A stretch of 64,000 nt of DNA from Skeletonema tropicum (GCA_037178625.1 CM074143.1:1550001-1614000), one strand, 5' to 3'; shown: positions 43,475-54,434, counted from the stretch's first letter. Program-made: numbers and translations. The notes: a model not told the origin generated them from the letters alone.

Positions 43475-44712
43475 TCAGAAGTCTGCGTCGAGGCTGAACA
43501 CTTGATCCTCCTGGGCTACACCAACACCACTCTTAGCATACTCTCCAACGCGCCTCTCGAAGAAGTTAGTTTTCCCCTGCAGACTGATCATCTCCATCCA
43601 TTCAAATGGATTGGCAGCTCCGTATTGCTTGGGGCATCCAAGGGCAGCCAACAAACGATCAGCACAGAACTCAATGTACTGGCACATGAGGTCTCCGTTC
43701 ATACCAATCAGGGAAACAGGAAGGGCCTCCACCACAAACTCCTTCTCGATCTGGACAGCATTAGTTATAATCTCGTCAATACGGATAACAGGCAATTTGT
43801 TCACGAGCTTGCTGTAAAGAAGGCAGGCAAAGTCACAATGTAGACCCTCATCACGCGAGATAAGCTCATTGGAGAAACAAAGGCCAGGCATGAGACCACG
43901 CTTCTTCAACCAAAAGATGGCGCAGAAACTGCCACTGAAAAAGATACCCTCCACGGCTGCAAAGGCGATGATACGTTCGGCGAAGGAAGCGTTGTTGGAG
44001 TCGCACCACCGGAGAGCCCAGTGAGCCTTCTTTTGAACACAGGGAATGGTCTCGATGGCATTGAGAATACGAGACTTGGTCTTTTGGTCCTTAATGTATG
44101 TGTCAATTAACAACGAATAGGTTTCGCTTTGAATGTTGTGTAGATTATAATGTATGTAAACATATACCAGAAACCAGGAAACAGGTGAGTGTCAATGGTG
44201 TATGTACGAGCCAATGTAAAAGCCTACACATTTTTTTCATCTTGTTACCTATGAATATTTTCAACCGCAATTTGAAATCCGTAGAAGAAGCGTGCCTCAG
44301 GGCTTTGCACCTCAGTAGCAAAGTTACTGGAGAGGTTCTCGTTGACAATACCATCGGAGGCAGCAAAAAAGGCAAGGACGTGGGAGACGAAATGACGTTC
44401 GTTGTCGGCTAGACCTTCCCAATCTTTGAGGTCGGAGGAAAGGTCAATTTCCTCGGTAGTCCAGAAACAAGCTAGTGCCTTTTTGTACATGACCCATATC
44501 TCTAGTACGAAGACATACAGAGGGAGGTGAGGCAGAGTATGCAAGTAACATTTGGGCAAATTGCATGTCCCACCTACCTCGTTATCTTGGATGGGGAACA
44601 ACACAAAGCGGCGTGGGTTGTCCCTTAGTAAAGGCTCCTCGTCTGCGACCTCGGCTATGATATCTGCACCGCCATTATCATTATCAAACGAACATTCCAA
44701 AAACGACTTCAT
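43475..44712 (-). CDS. RNR2: Ribonucleoside-diphosphate reductase small subunit (R2), three exons, complete copy
   Basis: Exons 44578-44712, 44249-44499 and 43475-44126 are separated by GT-AG introns of 78 and 122 bp; the product is about 345 residues. Class I R2 features are [53 protein letters not shown] (iron ligands Glu and ExxH plus the radical Tyr just after the exon junction), [21 protein letters not shown] and the R1-binding C-terminus FSLDADF. R2 generates the tyrosyl radical for deoxyribonucleotide synthesis. The start at 44712 ([11 protein letters not shown]) lies just outside the duplicated block. It clusters with R1, dUTPase and H3, all S-phase functions. Confidence 0.93.
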
Positions 44713-45121
44713 CGCCGTGGATTTTATTGTGGTCCAGCTCTAGCAGTAAAAATATAAGTTGTATGTATCACCAAGATAGATACTCAGACCTTTGCCTGTG
44801 GGCAGAAAAAGAGATTTAGTAATTTTCTCTTTTCTCAGCTTTTATGGCTTGATTGCATCCCGCCTCTCTAGCAGTGCTAATATAGCCAGAGTCCTGCCCG
44901 AACGAGGCGGCCATTGACCGTGCCTCCATTGATACTGCCGTTTGTTTACCCAGCGCGGGGCTGATTGAGAATTCAATTTTCTCACGCCTATAATCTTCAC
45001 TGCTGAGTCTTAGAGCACGCTGCCTTATCATGTTCAAATTACATCAGCTAAAATAGTTTATCCTACAACAGCACAAGTTACAACTCAGAGATGTCAGTGT
45101 CAGGTACAGTTCACTTTTCAT
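44713..45121. other. 5' region of R2, no confident gene
   Basis: A 73-codon minus-strand frame (44816-45037) is open but resembles nothing known. The interval should hold the R2 promoter. Confidence 0.35.
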
Positions 45122-46525
45122 TCACAGGGACAGGGTATAGAAAGGCGAAGTGTCAAATCCATTTCGGTCAAGATTCCTCAATTTTGCTCTACGGGCGGGA
45201 GAAGGCAGGTTCTTTCGGTGCAATAGCTTTACCCTCTTCACCGTGTCACTGGTATTGACTTGCAGCTTCGGCTTCGATACATGACTGCGCTCGTCTTTGT
45301 ATCTGGGTGGCGATGGGGCACTCTGCTTTTGACTTAGCTCGTCAACAGTGATACCGGTATCGGTGAAATGGAATCCCTTCTCGCGATACTGCTTTTGATT
45401 GAGCTCATCAACAGTGATATCGGTGAAATGGAATCCTCTCTTGTTGTACTTTACTACACGCTGCGAAATCTTGACTAGCATATTGTGAAGGATAATGCAG
45501 TATTTCACACTAAGTTCTGGCTCATCAATGGACATCGGTGAGAAGATCCCATCTTGATTTGGGAGGTCGCCACCACATTCCCTTACATCGCTGAAAACAA
45601 GCTCCGCGAACTTAACTTTCTCTTCATTCGGGTTGAAGAATGAAATCTGTTCCAGTTCATGGAGGGAGAAAGCATTCAGATACATACGCATGTATCTATT
45701 CAAAAGCAACGTCCAATTTGGACATCTCAGCATTGCTTCTTTTCTGAGGATTCGATGCAAGTTTGGAACGCAGAAATCGATCCCATTGAAGTGCGACATA
45801 CAAGGCATTATATCAAATTTGTGAAGAGTATCTTTGACTGTCGCCGAGGAGGTTACAACAAGATCGATTTGTTTTCTGAGGCGATGGTTCCCTGGAGCAA
45901 ATGAGAAGTCCAATGGCATGACATATGGACTTCTTGCATTGACGACGAAATCGTGCCTTGAGGCAATGAAACCTCTCCTCACAGCATCTCTGACGGGCAT
46001 CCTTCTGATGTGTGTGTGAGCCGGCGGGAGTGAATATGACTCCACATGATGAATCTTGTGGTCCATAAACGTGTAATCAGAAGTTGATATGCCAGTGAAA
46101 ACAAAGCCAAGTGAATCTAGATGACGTCTCGTATACGGAAGGGCCATGACGGTGGTATAAAGGTCGATGTCGCTCGCAACGAAACCATCACCTTGAGCAC
46201 AACTGCCATTGTTAGTTACCGCTTGAACGATTAAGGACCCGGCGATGACAAGTTGGTCCCTGCCATAAATATGTGCAACACATTTGAGTCTTTCAATCAA
46301 TGGCACTGCGAGATGCTCGAATCCTTCCCGCTGCCTGATGACCGACATTAGAGAGTGAAGGAGTGATTCGTTGATGAAACCAGCTGGAGTAGATTCTTCA
46401 GACATCACAACTGTTGAACTGTTAGTCCAGAGGCGCTTGGTCACTAAAAGATTGAACGCATCTGTCGGTGTTAGAAACGAGGCCAGTTGCAGAGAGAGTT
46501 CACGTATGCTCATGAGAGAGTCCAT
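45122..46525 (-). CDS. F-box-like plus nucleotidyltransferase-fold-like protein
   Basis: A single exon, 467 residues. Residues 1-35 (SIRELSLQLASFLTPTDAFN and LLVTKRLW) resemble an F-box helix pair. Near residue 95 is LVIAGSLIVQAV, then GFVASDIDLYTTV, the GS...DxD arrangement of minimal nucleotidyltransferases. A later segment KQIDLVVTSSATVKDTLHKF and MPCMSHFNGIDFCVPNL fits the pattern seen in fungal and giant-virus proteins of this type. The C-terminal part has an internal tandem duplication, GFHFTDITVDELNQKQ and GFHFTDTGITVDELSQKQ, followed by a basic tail. It lies between R2 and R1, head-to-head with R1. The function is unproven, possibly ubiquitin-ligase adaptor-like. Confidence 0.55.
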   Translation of the reverse strand: MDSLMSIRELSLQLASFLTPTDAFNLLVTKRLWTNSSTVVMSEESTPAGFINESLLHSLMSVIRQREGFEHLAVPLIERLKCVAHIYGRDQLVIAGSLIVQAVTNNGSCAQGDGFVASDIDLYTTVMALPYTRRHLDSLGFVFTGISTSDYTFMDHKIHHVESYSLPPAHTHIRRMPVRDAVRRGFIASRHDFVVNARSPYVMPLDFSFAPGNHRLRKQIDLVVTSSATVKDTLHKFDIMPCMSHFNGIDFCVPNLHRILRKEAMLRCPNWTLLLNRYMRMYLNAFSLHELEQISFFNPNEEKVKFAELVFSDVRECGGDLPNQDGIFSPMSIDEPELSVKYCIILHNMLVKISQRVVKYNKRGFHFTDITVDELNQKQYREKGFHFTDTGITVDELSQKQSAPSPPRYKDERSHVSKPKLQVNTSDTVKRVKLLHRKNLPSPARRAKLRNLDRNGFDTSPFYTLSL

Positions 46526-46839
46526 TCTTGGTTTCTTGGCAGCTAATTATGACTTTGATGTGGGTTTCTTTTTATGTGAGGACCAAGGATCCGGGGACAG
46601 AGATGCAATGTCAAAATCATGGCCCAGACAGAAAGGTAAGTATGTAAGCTACATAATCAAGAAAGATATGTACTTTCTCGTTTTTGTACGAGGACCAGTC
46701 AGCAGGTGTCAAATCTCACTTCAGATTTTTTTTCTTTCGCGAAATAGCATCCAACAATTGTATGTATCACGTCCAGTATTGTACTATCATTGCATCTCAG
46801 AACCAGCGAACAACCTTTATATCACAGCACAGCACAATC
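46526..46839. promoter_or_regulatory. Divergent promoter region between the F-box-like gene and R1
   Basis: The two start codons (46525 minus, 46840 plus) are 314 bp apart, so the interval must contain both promoters. No specific element is identified with confidence. Confidence 0.4.
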
Positions 46840-49441
46840 ATGTTTATCAGAAAGAGAGACGGAAGACAGCAAAGCTGCCAATTTGATAAGATCCAGAGCC
46901 GCATCTCGAAGCTATGCTATGGCCTCGATCAAAAGGTGAGAATGAGAGCGTCCGTCTGCATCTCTTGTAATGTTGGTACACCCGAAAGATTGATTCGTCA
47001 ACACACCGTGCTGCGCAGCTACTTACGTCTTCTCTCACTCTCTCGTTCTCTATTCTAGTTCGTAAACGAAGCCATCATCTCGCAAAAGGTGATTCAGGGA
47101 GTCTATCAAGGTGTCACTACCACTGAGCTCGATGAACTTGCAGCCCAAACTGCTGCATCCTTTGCCACTCAACATCCCGACTATGCCATCCTCGCCGCAC
47201 GTATCGAGGTGTCCAACTTGCACAAAATGACAGAGAAATCATTTTCAAAGGTTATGCACGCCTTCCGCGGATACAAACACCCCAAAACTGGAGAGACTGC
47301 CCCTCTAATCTCCAAAGAAGTCTACAATGTCATCATGGCCAACAGAGACACACTTGACGGGTGCATCATCCATGACAGAGACTTTGAATTTGACTACTTT
47401 GGCTTCAAGACCCTCGAAAAATCATACCTACTCAAAATTGATGGAAAGATTGCCGAGCGTCCTCAGCACATGCTCATGCGTGTTGCCGTCGGCATCCACA
47501 TGGATGACATTGACCGTGTGAAAGAAACATATGATCTCCTCTCCAAAGGATACTTCATTCACGCGACACCCACCCTTTTCAATGCAGGGACCCCAAACCC
47601 ACAAATGTCTTCTTGCTTTCTCACTTGTATGAAGGCCGATTCCATCGAAGGTATATACGACACACTCAAGAATTGTGCTATTATTTCAAAGCATGCTGGT
47701 GGCATTGGTATGTCGGTCAGCAATATCAGAGCTAGCGGTAGTTACATTCAGGGTACCAACGGAACATCCAATGGCATCGTGCCAATGCTCCGTGTATTTA
47801 ACAACACTGCTCGCTACGTTGATCAAGGAGGAGGAAAGCGTAAGGGGAGTATTGCTGCCTACATTGAGCCATGGCATGCAGATATTTTTGCATTCCTTGA
47901 CTTGAGGAAGAACCACGGAAACGAGATGGAGCGTGCCCGTGACCTTTTCTACGCCCTCTGGATTCCCGACCTATTCATGGAGCGTGTTCAGACCAACGGT
48001 GACTGGACCTTGATGTGCCCCAATGAGTGCAAGGGCCTCGCAAACTGCTGGGGTGGTGAATTCAAAGCCCTCTACGAGAAGTACGAGCGTGAGGGCAAGG
48101 GGCGTAAGACCATCAAGGCCCAACAGCTTTGGTTTGCTATCCTGGACTCTCAGGTAGAGACTGGAACTCCTTACATGCTCTACAAAGACCACTGCAACAG
48201 GAAATCGAACCAACGAAACCTTGGAACCATCAAGTGCTCCAACTTGTGTACTGAAATCGTGGAGTACACCGCACCTGATGAAATTGCCGTGTGCAACTTG
48301 GCAAGTATCAGCCTTTCTAAGTTTGTGACTCCCGCTGGACACTTTGGCGAGGAGGGTCACTATGATTACGACTTGGACAAGCTCAAAGAAATCTCCAAGG
48401 TTTTGACGAGGAACCTGAACCGTGTCATTGACAACAATTTCTATCCCGTTGAGGAGGCCAAGAGATCTAACATGCGCCATCGTCCCATTGGTATTGGCGT
48501 CCAGGGTTTGGCCGACGCTCTGCAAATGATGAAGCTTCCATTCGAGTCTGCCGAGGCTCGCAGCCTGTAAGTTTCTGTGATCGATACAAAGCAGTTTGTA
48601 TTATGTCGTGATGAAGTATTTCTCATGAGTTTGCACATCCTCTCTCTACAGGAACAAGGAAATTTTCGAGACAATCTACTTTGGAGCTTGCGAGGCAAGC
48701 ATGGAACTTGCTCGGGCAGATGGTGCATATGAGACTTACAAGGAATCTCCTGCAAGCAAAGGAATTCTTCAATTCGATATGTGGGGTGTGGAACCAAGCA
48801 GTCGTTGGGACTGGTCGGGGCTTAAGGATAAGATTGCAGAACACGGAATGCGCAACTCTCTCCTTGTGGCTCCTATGCCTACTGCATCAACGGCTCAGAT
48901 AATGGGAAATAACGAGAGCACCGAACCATTCACTTCTAACATGTACAACCGTCGTGTCCTTGCTGGAGAGTTTACCATTGTGAACAAGCATCTCCTCTGT
49001 GAACTTACTGCCAATGGTCTGTGGACGGAGAAGGTCCGTAATAAGATCATTGCGGATGGTGGGTCTGTCCAAAATGTTGCCCAAATCCCTAAGAGCATCC
49101 GTGATGTTTACAAAACTGTCTGGGAAATCCCCCAGAGGGCAATTTTGGATATGGCCGCTGACCGTGGTGCCTTCATTTGTCAGAGTCAAAGCATGAATGT
49201 TCACATCAGCAAACCCAACACATCAAAGCTGACATCTATGCACTTTTATGCTTGGAAGAAGGGTCTAAAGACTGGTATGTACTATCTCCGTACCAGACCC
49301 AAGGCTGATGCTATCCAGTTCACTGTCGACCAGGAGATGCTCGCAGAAGCTAATCAAAATCCGGCCGAGAACACCTCACAAAAACAAAAGAATCATTCCA
49401 GTACCGTCAACGAAGATCAATGTTTGGCTTGTGGTGCATAG
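46840..49441 (+). CDS. RNR1: Ribonucleoside-diphosphate reductase large subunit (R1), three exons
   Basis: Exons 46840-46935, 47059-48566 and 48652-49441 give 797 residues. The N-terminal ATP-cone starts [11 protein letters not shown] and is split by intron 1 after GLDQK. Catalytic features are MSSCFLTC (redox Cys), [26 protein letters not shown] (the N-x-C-x-E active site), VCNLASISL (second redox Cys), [19 protein letters not shown] and the C-terminal shuttle QCLACGA. It reduces NDPs to dNDPs in complex with R2. Introns 46936-47058 and 48567-48651 are GT-AG, and the second splits a Leu codon. Spliceosomal introns and full motif conservation argue for a functional cellular gene, not a viral relic. 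Confidence 0.95.
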
Positions 49442-50121
49442 GAACAGTTGACTGGTGATCTGGGTATATAAATATTTATGTTGAGTGTTATCACCGGGGT
49501 TAATTCGTTAACATTCATCAATCTCAATCTAAAGGTGGTCTCGCATTCTGCTCTCTCTCAGTCCCTTCCTCCTCTCTCATCCTTTTCTTCTGTGTGCTGC
49601 AGCATGTTACATAGAAACGGAAGTCCCAATTCATCCTCTACAAACAACCACTATTCTGTTACAACACAGCGAATGCTTGCCTTCTTTATAGCAAGCTTGT
49701 GAGCAAGTGGCGAGATTACAACTAATGCCGCCGTCCAGATTGAGAAGGAGTTTACAAAACGAAGGCTCTTCCTCTGTGTTTCCCCGATTGGCACACGAAC
49801 AGGACCTCCTGTGCCAATATATATTGCGAGTTCCGTGCTGATTGTCTGTTGGCTGCGTTAGGATTAGGATGCCCCAAGCACTGCAGAGAGAGCTGTTAAT
49901 CCACATTTGAATTTGCGGTAGGACTAACTCTTTTAAGTAATATGCTGAGTTGGCGTGTTTACAAAAAAAGACCAAGCCTTCAGCCTCAAATGCTGAATTT
50001 TGACATCAACATCAGGTCTATTTAATTACTCGTATATTTCCCTCATAGGGCGCTATCCAATCATGGTTGCTGATTGGCAGTCTTTTATTATTTTATGTTT
50101 TTCTTGTTGTATACATCATGA
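49442..50121. other. Convergent spacer between R1 and H3
   Basis: No gene recognised; short frames only. Pyrimidine-rich near 49540-49600. Confidence 0.45.
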
Positions 50122-50532
50122 TCAGGCCCGCTCTCCGCGAAGGCGACGAGCAAGCTGGATATCCTTTGGCATTATTGTTACACGCTTGGCATGTAAAGCG
50201 CAAAGGTTGGTGTCCTCAAAAAGGCCAGTTAGATAAGCCTCAGCTGCCTCCTGTAATGCCAAAACGGCAGTCGACTGAAACCTAAGATCTGACATCAAAT
50301 CCTGCGCAATCTCCCGCACAAGACGCTGAAAGGGAGCTTTTCGGATGATCAAATCCACACTTTTTTGGTAACGGCGGATCTCACGAAGAGCGACAGTTCC
50401 TGGGCGGTAGCGGTAGGGCTTGCGGACACCTCCAGCGGTGGGAGCAGATTTGCGTGCTGCCTTGGTGGCGAGTTGTTTGTGAGGAGCTTTGCCTCCGGTG
50501 GATATACGGGCGGTTTGCTTGGTTCGAGCCAT
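50122..50532 (-). CDS. Histone H3 variant with K9I, R17H, K36R, H39Y and K79M
   Basis: A full-length 136-codon H3 frame without intron, ending ARRLRGERA. The tail reads [20 protein letters not shown]: codon 9 is ATA (Ile) in place of the acetylated/methylated Lys9, and R17 is His. GVRKPYR gives K36R and H39[11 protein letters not shown] gives F78L and K79M (ATG). K4, K14, K23 and K27 remain. It is therefore more divergent than the 23.7-kb H3 copy. The loss could be a specialised variant or early decay of an extra copy; the intact frame favours recent function. Each K-to-I/M change needs a single A-to-T substitution. The 5' flank is shared, inverted, with the H3 pseudogene loci. Confidence 0.9.
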   Translation of the reverse strand: MARTKQTARISTGGKAPHKQLATKAARKSAPTAGGVRKPYRYRPGTVALREIRRYQKSVDLIIRKAPFQRLVREIAQDLMSDLRFQSTAVLALQEAAEAYLTGLFEDTNLCALHAKRVTIMPKDIQLARRLRGERA

Positions 50533-51100
50533 GAAAATTACTTATTATTGTTCCTAAATTTGTGAGAAGTAGGAATTTGCTTACTCCCCATGGAACTGTG
50601 TTGGGATTCCGATGTTATGAGATACCTACCTGGAGTGCTAGGTCACAATCTGAAATTTGAAAGTAACCTAGGTTTTTAGGTTTGTGGTAAGTCCCGAAAA
50701 CTCAATTTGAACAAAGTTCATACCAGTTCCTGCATCCCCGTACGTACATATCCTGTAAAAGGTAGATTTGAAATTGAAGATTGTGGACTTAGGTTTGATG
50801 TAAGTCCCAAAAACTCAATTTGAAAAAAAAGTTCATACCAATTCCGTCCAAGGTAGATTTGAAATTGAAGTTAATCGTGGACTCAGGTTTGATGGTACTG
50901 AGTCCCAAAAACTCAATTTAAAAAAAGTTCACACCACTTCCGCCGTACATCTTGTAAAAGGTAGCAGACCCCAGAATCAAAACAAAGGTTGAGAACCCTA
51001 CCTTAGGACTACTATATTGGATAATATGCTTGCTTTGATTTGGGGTTGGCCGATCCGAGCTTGGCTCATAAATCAGATTTGCTTTATTCTCCAAGATAGT
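50533..51100. promoter_or_regulatory. Bidirectional promoter region (H3 variant / 51101 gene) with triplicated motif
   Basis: Lies between two divergent starts. Three copies of AAAACTCAATTTGAA followed by AAGTTCATACCA occur near 50697, 50810 and 50908. The interval 50690-51085 is an inverted match to 42866-43150 (and 54146-54430), the space between the MORN gene and the H3 pseudogene, where two copies remain. Confidence 0.5.
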
Positions 51101-51790
51101 ATGCCAGGCTCGAAGAAGACATCAGTTGCTGCATCGGCTGCTCCCCGTTCGAAAAGGGTGAAGAAGAATGTGAATTATTCCCCCATCAAAGCAAAATTTC
51201 CATCTGCAGCCTCGGGTGGAATCATCGATAGTTTGCAGACAGCAGTGGTTGACATTGTCATTAGTATTGTTTCGTCACCAACCCGCAAAAATCAGGGGGC
51301 CTACATCAAACCTCTCACGGACGCTTGGCGCAATGGCGATGATTCTGCCTCTGGGTGGTACATTGATTGCATATTGCCCCGTCGTGATCAACTCAGGCCT
51401 TTGGACGACGAACCTATGAAGAGTATCCCTGAGATGCCATACCCCTGGAACTGTATCATTACACTGCGACAGAATCCCGAAGAGGAGCCATGCGAGATTG
51501 GTCAGAAGATTGCTAGCTCTTTCTCTTCGTTCTCTTCGTCTGATTTTGAAATGAAGAGCTTCAAGTTCAGAGGCGATGTCTCGGGGGACCCTCCTATGCC
51601 TCTCAATTATTACCTACTCGACAAGGACTGCATTATGTACATCAAGAAGATTTACTTCGGCACTAGCAAGGAAGATATCTTGCAAGATGAAGAGTTGTTA
51701 ATCGAGTTTTTCGGAAGCGAGGTGGAGGGGAAGCGCGTCATCTCGCAGGTGAGTGACGTCGAATGGAATGGGAAGATGTGGTTTGACTGA
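51101..51790 (+). CDS. Hypothetical 229-aa protein, basic N-terminus
   Basis: The ATG at 51101 (MPGSKKTSVAASAAPRSKRV) is preferred over the upstream in-frame ATG at 51017 because the upstream part lies in the copied promoter repeat. The N-terminal 30 residues are Lys/Arg-rich and nuclear-type (RSKRVKKNVNYSP). The remainder is a mixed globular sequence including DIVISIVSSPTRKNQGAY, WYIDCILPRRDQL and YYLLDKDCIMYIKKIYFG. No family is recognised. It shares a promoter region with the H3 variant, which suggests S-phase expression (inference). Confidence 0.6.
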   Translation: MPGSKKTSVAASAAPRSKRVKKNVNYSPIKAKFPSAASGGIIDSLQTAVVDIVISIVSSPTRKNQGAYIKPLTDAWRNGDDSASGWYIDCILPRRDQLRPLDDEPMKSIPEMPYPWNCIITLRQNPEEEPCEIGQKIASSFSSFSSSDFEMKSFKFRGDVSGDPPMPLNYYLLDKDCIMYIKKIYFGTSKEDILQDEELLIEFFGSEVEGKRVISQVSDVEWNGKMWFD

Positions 51791-52237
51791 GCTTATTGGT
51801 GAGCATCTCACTGACATGGGGAAATAAAAATTCATTTATGATGGGATATGTGCGTCTCAGGGCACTGGGTTATAGATAAATACTTCTTAGATATTGTTGT
51901 TATTGTTATAAAAGTATATTTATAATATGGACGAAATTGACGAAGCTGTCCTGTTGGAAGACAGCGACTTGTAGTCGTGGAGGAAGCGTGTTAAATCTTA
52001 TTATAAAATATATATATAATACTATATATTATATATCATATGAAGCCCTCATCAAGAAGTAGCAAATATTCGAAGGGAAATGATGAGACGTGCAGTTAGG
52101 AAGTTGATGACACTGATGAAGACGAACAAGGGAAGACACCTCAAGAGTATAGTCTCTAACATGGAAAGCGAAGGGATGACACCGACAAAGTCATTTGCTG
52201 AACCCCCCCTTCCTGTGCCCTTTCCTCCTTCTTCCTA
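51791..52237. other. AT-rich spacer
   Basis: Contains a TATATA-rich tract at about 51995-52040 and a short open frame (52080-52262) that runs into the 164-bp repeat. No gene is supported. Confidence 0.4.
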
Positions 52238-52401
52238 CATAACGTATGTAGCTAACTCGTAACTCGAGCCTGGTTTGTACGCATATTTTTTTAAGTTGCT
52301 TGTTTGTACTCTATTTTTTAAGCTGCTTATTTCTAATTCATGGACGTAGGAATTAGTAGTCGATTTTAAAAAAGCGCAACTCTTCCGCCCACGGACAGAT
52401 T
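52238..52401. repeat. 164-bp direct repeat X, copy A
   Basis: CATAACGTATGTAGCTAACT through CGCCCACGGACAGATT, identical to 56762-56925. Here it abuts the start of duplicated block copy 2. It has no TG...CA termini and no target duplication, so it is not an obvious LTR. Confidence 0.9.
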
Positions 52402-52606
52402 AGTACGCAGCAGCTCGACCGGACGCGGGACAGAGGAGGTGGGGACGGACCCTTTTTTCCGGGAACCGTTCGTTTGGCTTGATCAGTCCTATGAAGAAGA
52501 TCTCGTCTATCTCTCCAGAGCCGCCCCCACCCTATTCAGCTATCTAACTTCCGCAGATGGCGATACATCTCCAGCCTTCTATTACATTGTTTCCACACCT
52601 CCCATC

Positions 52607-53238
52607 ATGCTATTGGTAAAACTCCTCAGTCCTAATGCCACTATGCCAACTCGCTGGTCACCCGAATCTGCTGGGTTTGATTTATGTGCAGCGGAGCCTA
52701 AAGTCGTACCTGCTGGGGGGATGGCAGTTATTAAAACTGACTTGAGTGTTGCCTGTCCAGAGGGAACTTATGCCCGTATCGCTCCAAGGAGGCAAGTCCG
52801 ACAATGCTCGATATTGTGTGCTATGTTATCATGCATTCATATTAATTCCTGCGTTTTGTTCTGTTGTGTATTATGTAGTGGTGTTGCTGTTAAGAGAATG
52901 ATCGGCTGTGGTGCTGGAGTTGTCGATGCTGACTGTAAGCTAAAATTGAAGTACAAATTAACAGCCTCGCTTATTTCATTGTAACCCATCTCAAAATTTC
53001 ATATTCATATATTTTTTAAACAGATCGAGGAAATGTAGGTGTGGTTCTCTTCAATTTCGGTCATGAGGATTTTCATGTTTACATTGGAGATCGCATTGCC
53101 CAATTAATCCTCGAAAGAATTTCAATGGTTCATGCAGTGCAGGTTGACGAATTGACAGAGACACAACGTGGTGTTGGTGGATTTGGATCGACATCTGCAC
53201 CCAGCAGCAGAAGAGACAAAAGTGATTTACCTCCGTGA
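52607..53238 (+). CDS. dut: dUTP diphosphatase, second identical copy
   Basis: Exons 52607-52791, 52879-52934 and 53024-53238, the same as copy 1 including the GC-AG first intron and all five motifs. The upstream frame meets a stop at 52367-52369 in repeat X with no ATG before 52607. Translation must therefore start at the family-typical MLLVKLL, which supports the same start in copy 1. Its upstream DNA is repeat X, not the copy 1 promoter, so expression may differ. Confidence 0.88.
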
Positions 53239-53457
53239 TAGATTACGAAGAGAGAACTCTCACTGTGAAATTGTTGGATTTATTGCGTGCGTCTTTCCCC
53301 ATGTCATCTATCAAAGCCATTGCAAAATATTGTTCGGGTTAAACATGTGTCGCCCTCTCTCGCGGATCAACTAACGCCAGGGGTGCATTCCGTCCAACCA
53401 ACACTGCCACGGCCACGGCTCCAGCACCAAATATACATATATATAATTTATAATATC

Positions 53458-53757
53458 ATTCGTGTTACATAGATGTGGCACATTTTGGATAGGTAAATGG
53501 CATTAATACATAGTTACTTCTAGCTTGTGCAGCTTCTCTCAGATGTCTTGCTTGTTTTGGTATTCAATCAAAGTGGCAGTCATTGCAAAATATTGTGTAG
53601 GTTAAACTATTTAGTGTTGTTGATCGCCTTCTATTCGTGTTACATAGATGTGGCACATTTTGGATAGGTAAATGGCATTAATACATAGTTACTTCTAGCT
53701 TGTGCAGCTTCTCTCAGATGTCTTGCTTGTTTTGGTATTCAATCAAAGTGGCAGTCA
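53458..53757. repeat. 125-bp direct repeat, block copy 2
   Basis: Counterpart of 42178-42477, at 53458-53582 and 53633-53757. Confidence 0.85.
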
Positions 53758-54136
53758 GTTTCGAAACTTGTGTCTTCAATTTTTTAGCTTCTCTGACAAG
53801 CTTCAATGAGGATGCTTCAGGTCTACCTTTTCGGAAGTAGCACGTGTACGAGTCTCCATTCGACCAAGTTAGGCAGCCCCATCCGTGTTCGAATCCATCG
53901 CGGAACAATCCCGTGTATTTTACATCGCTCTTGAACTCGTAAACGCCCCATCCGTGTGGAATGAAACGGTGCTTTGCCATGCCCTTTCCTTTTCCTCTGC
54001 TGTTGCGCAACTTCGTCTTACGAACAGAACCGCTGTATAGTCCACCAGAATAATGAATCTTCATTTTGAAGTTAAGTGAAATAATACCGACAGATGTTGA
54101 TGACGATGCAGCCAATGATGTCTTCTTTGAGAACAA
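53714..54136 (-). CDS. MORN-repeat protein, second identical copy
   Basis: Identical to the frame at 42434-42856, with the same flanks. The whole gene and its divergent upstream region lie within the duplication, so it could be expressed as copy 1 is. Confidence 0.6.
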   Translation of the reverse strand: MFSKKTSLAASSSTSVGIISLNFKMKIHYSGGLYSGSVRKTKLRNSRGKGKGMAKHRFIPHGWGVYEFKSDVKYTGLFRDGFEHGWGCLTWSNGDSYTCYFRKGRPEASSLKLVREAKKLKTQVSKLTATLIEYQNKQDI

Positions 54137-54434
54137 AGCAAATCGGATTTATGAGCCAAGCTCGGATCGGCCAACCCCAAATCAAAGCAAGCAGCATATT
54201 ATTCAATAGTAGTCCTAAGGTAGGGTTCTCACCCTTTGTTTTGATTCTGGGGTCTGCTACCTTTTACAAGATGTACAGGGCGGAAGTGGTGTGAACTTTT
54301 TTCAAATTGAGTTTTTGGGACTCAGTACCATCAAACCTGAGTCCACGATTAACTTCAATTTCAAATCTACCTTGGACGGAATTGGTATGAACTTTTTTCA
54401 AATTGAGTTTTTGGGACTTACATCAAACCTAAGT

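Larger units (their letters stand above)
41119..44681. repeat. 3,563-bp duplicated block, copy 1
   Basis: Aligned with 52399-55961 at a constant offset of 11,280 bp, with no substitution or indel noticed by line comparison. It contains the dUTPase, MORN, H3-pseudogene and most of the R2 gene. In this copy R2 is complete and continues past the block end; in copy 2 it is cut. Confidence 0.95.

Noticed and set aside
47971..48525. 184-codon minus-strand ORF
   Set aside because: Lies opposite R1 exon 2; composition is that of a complement.
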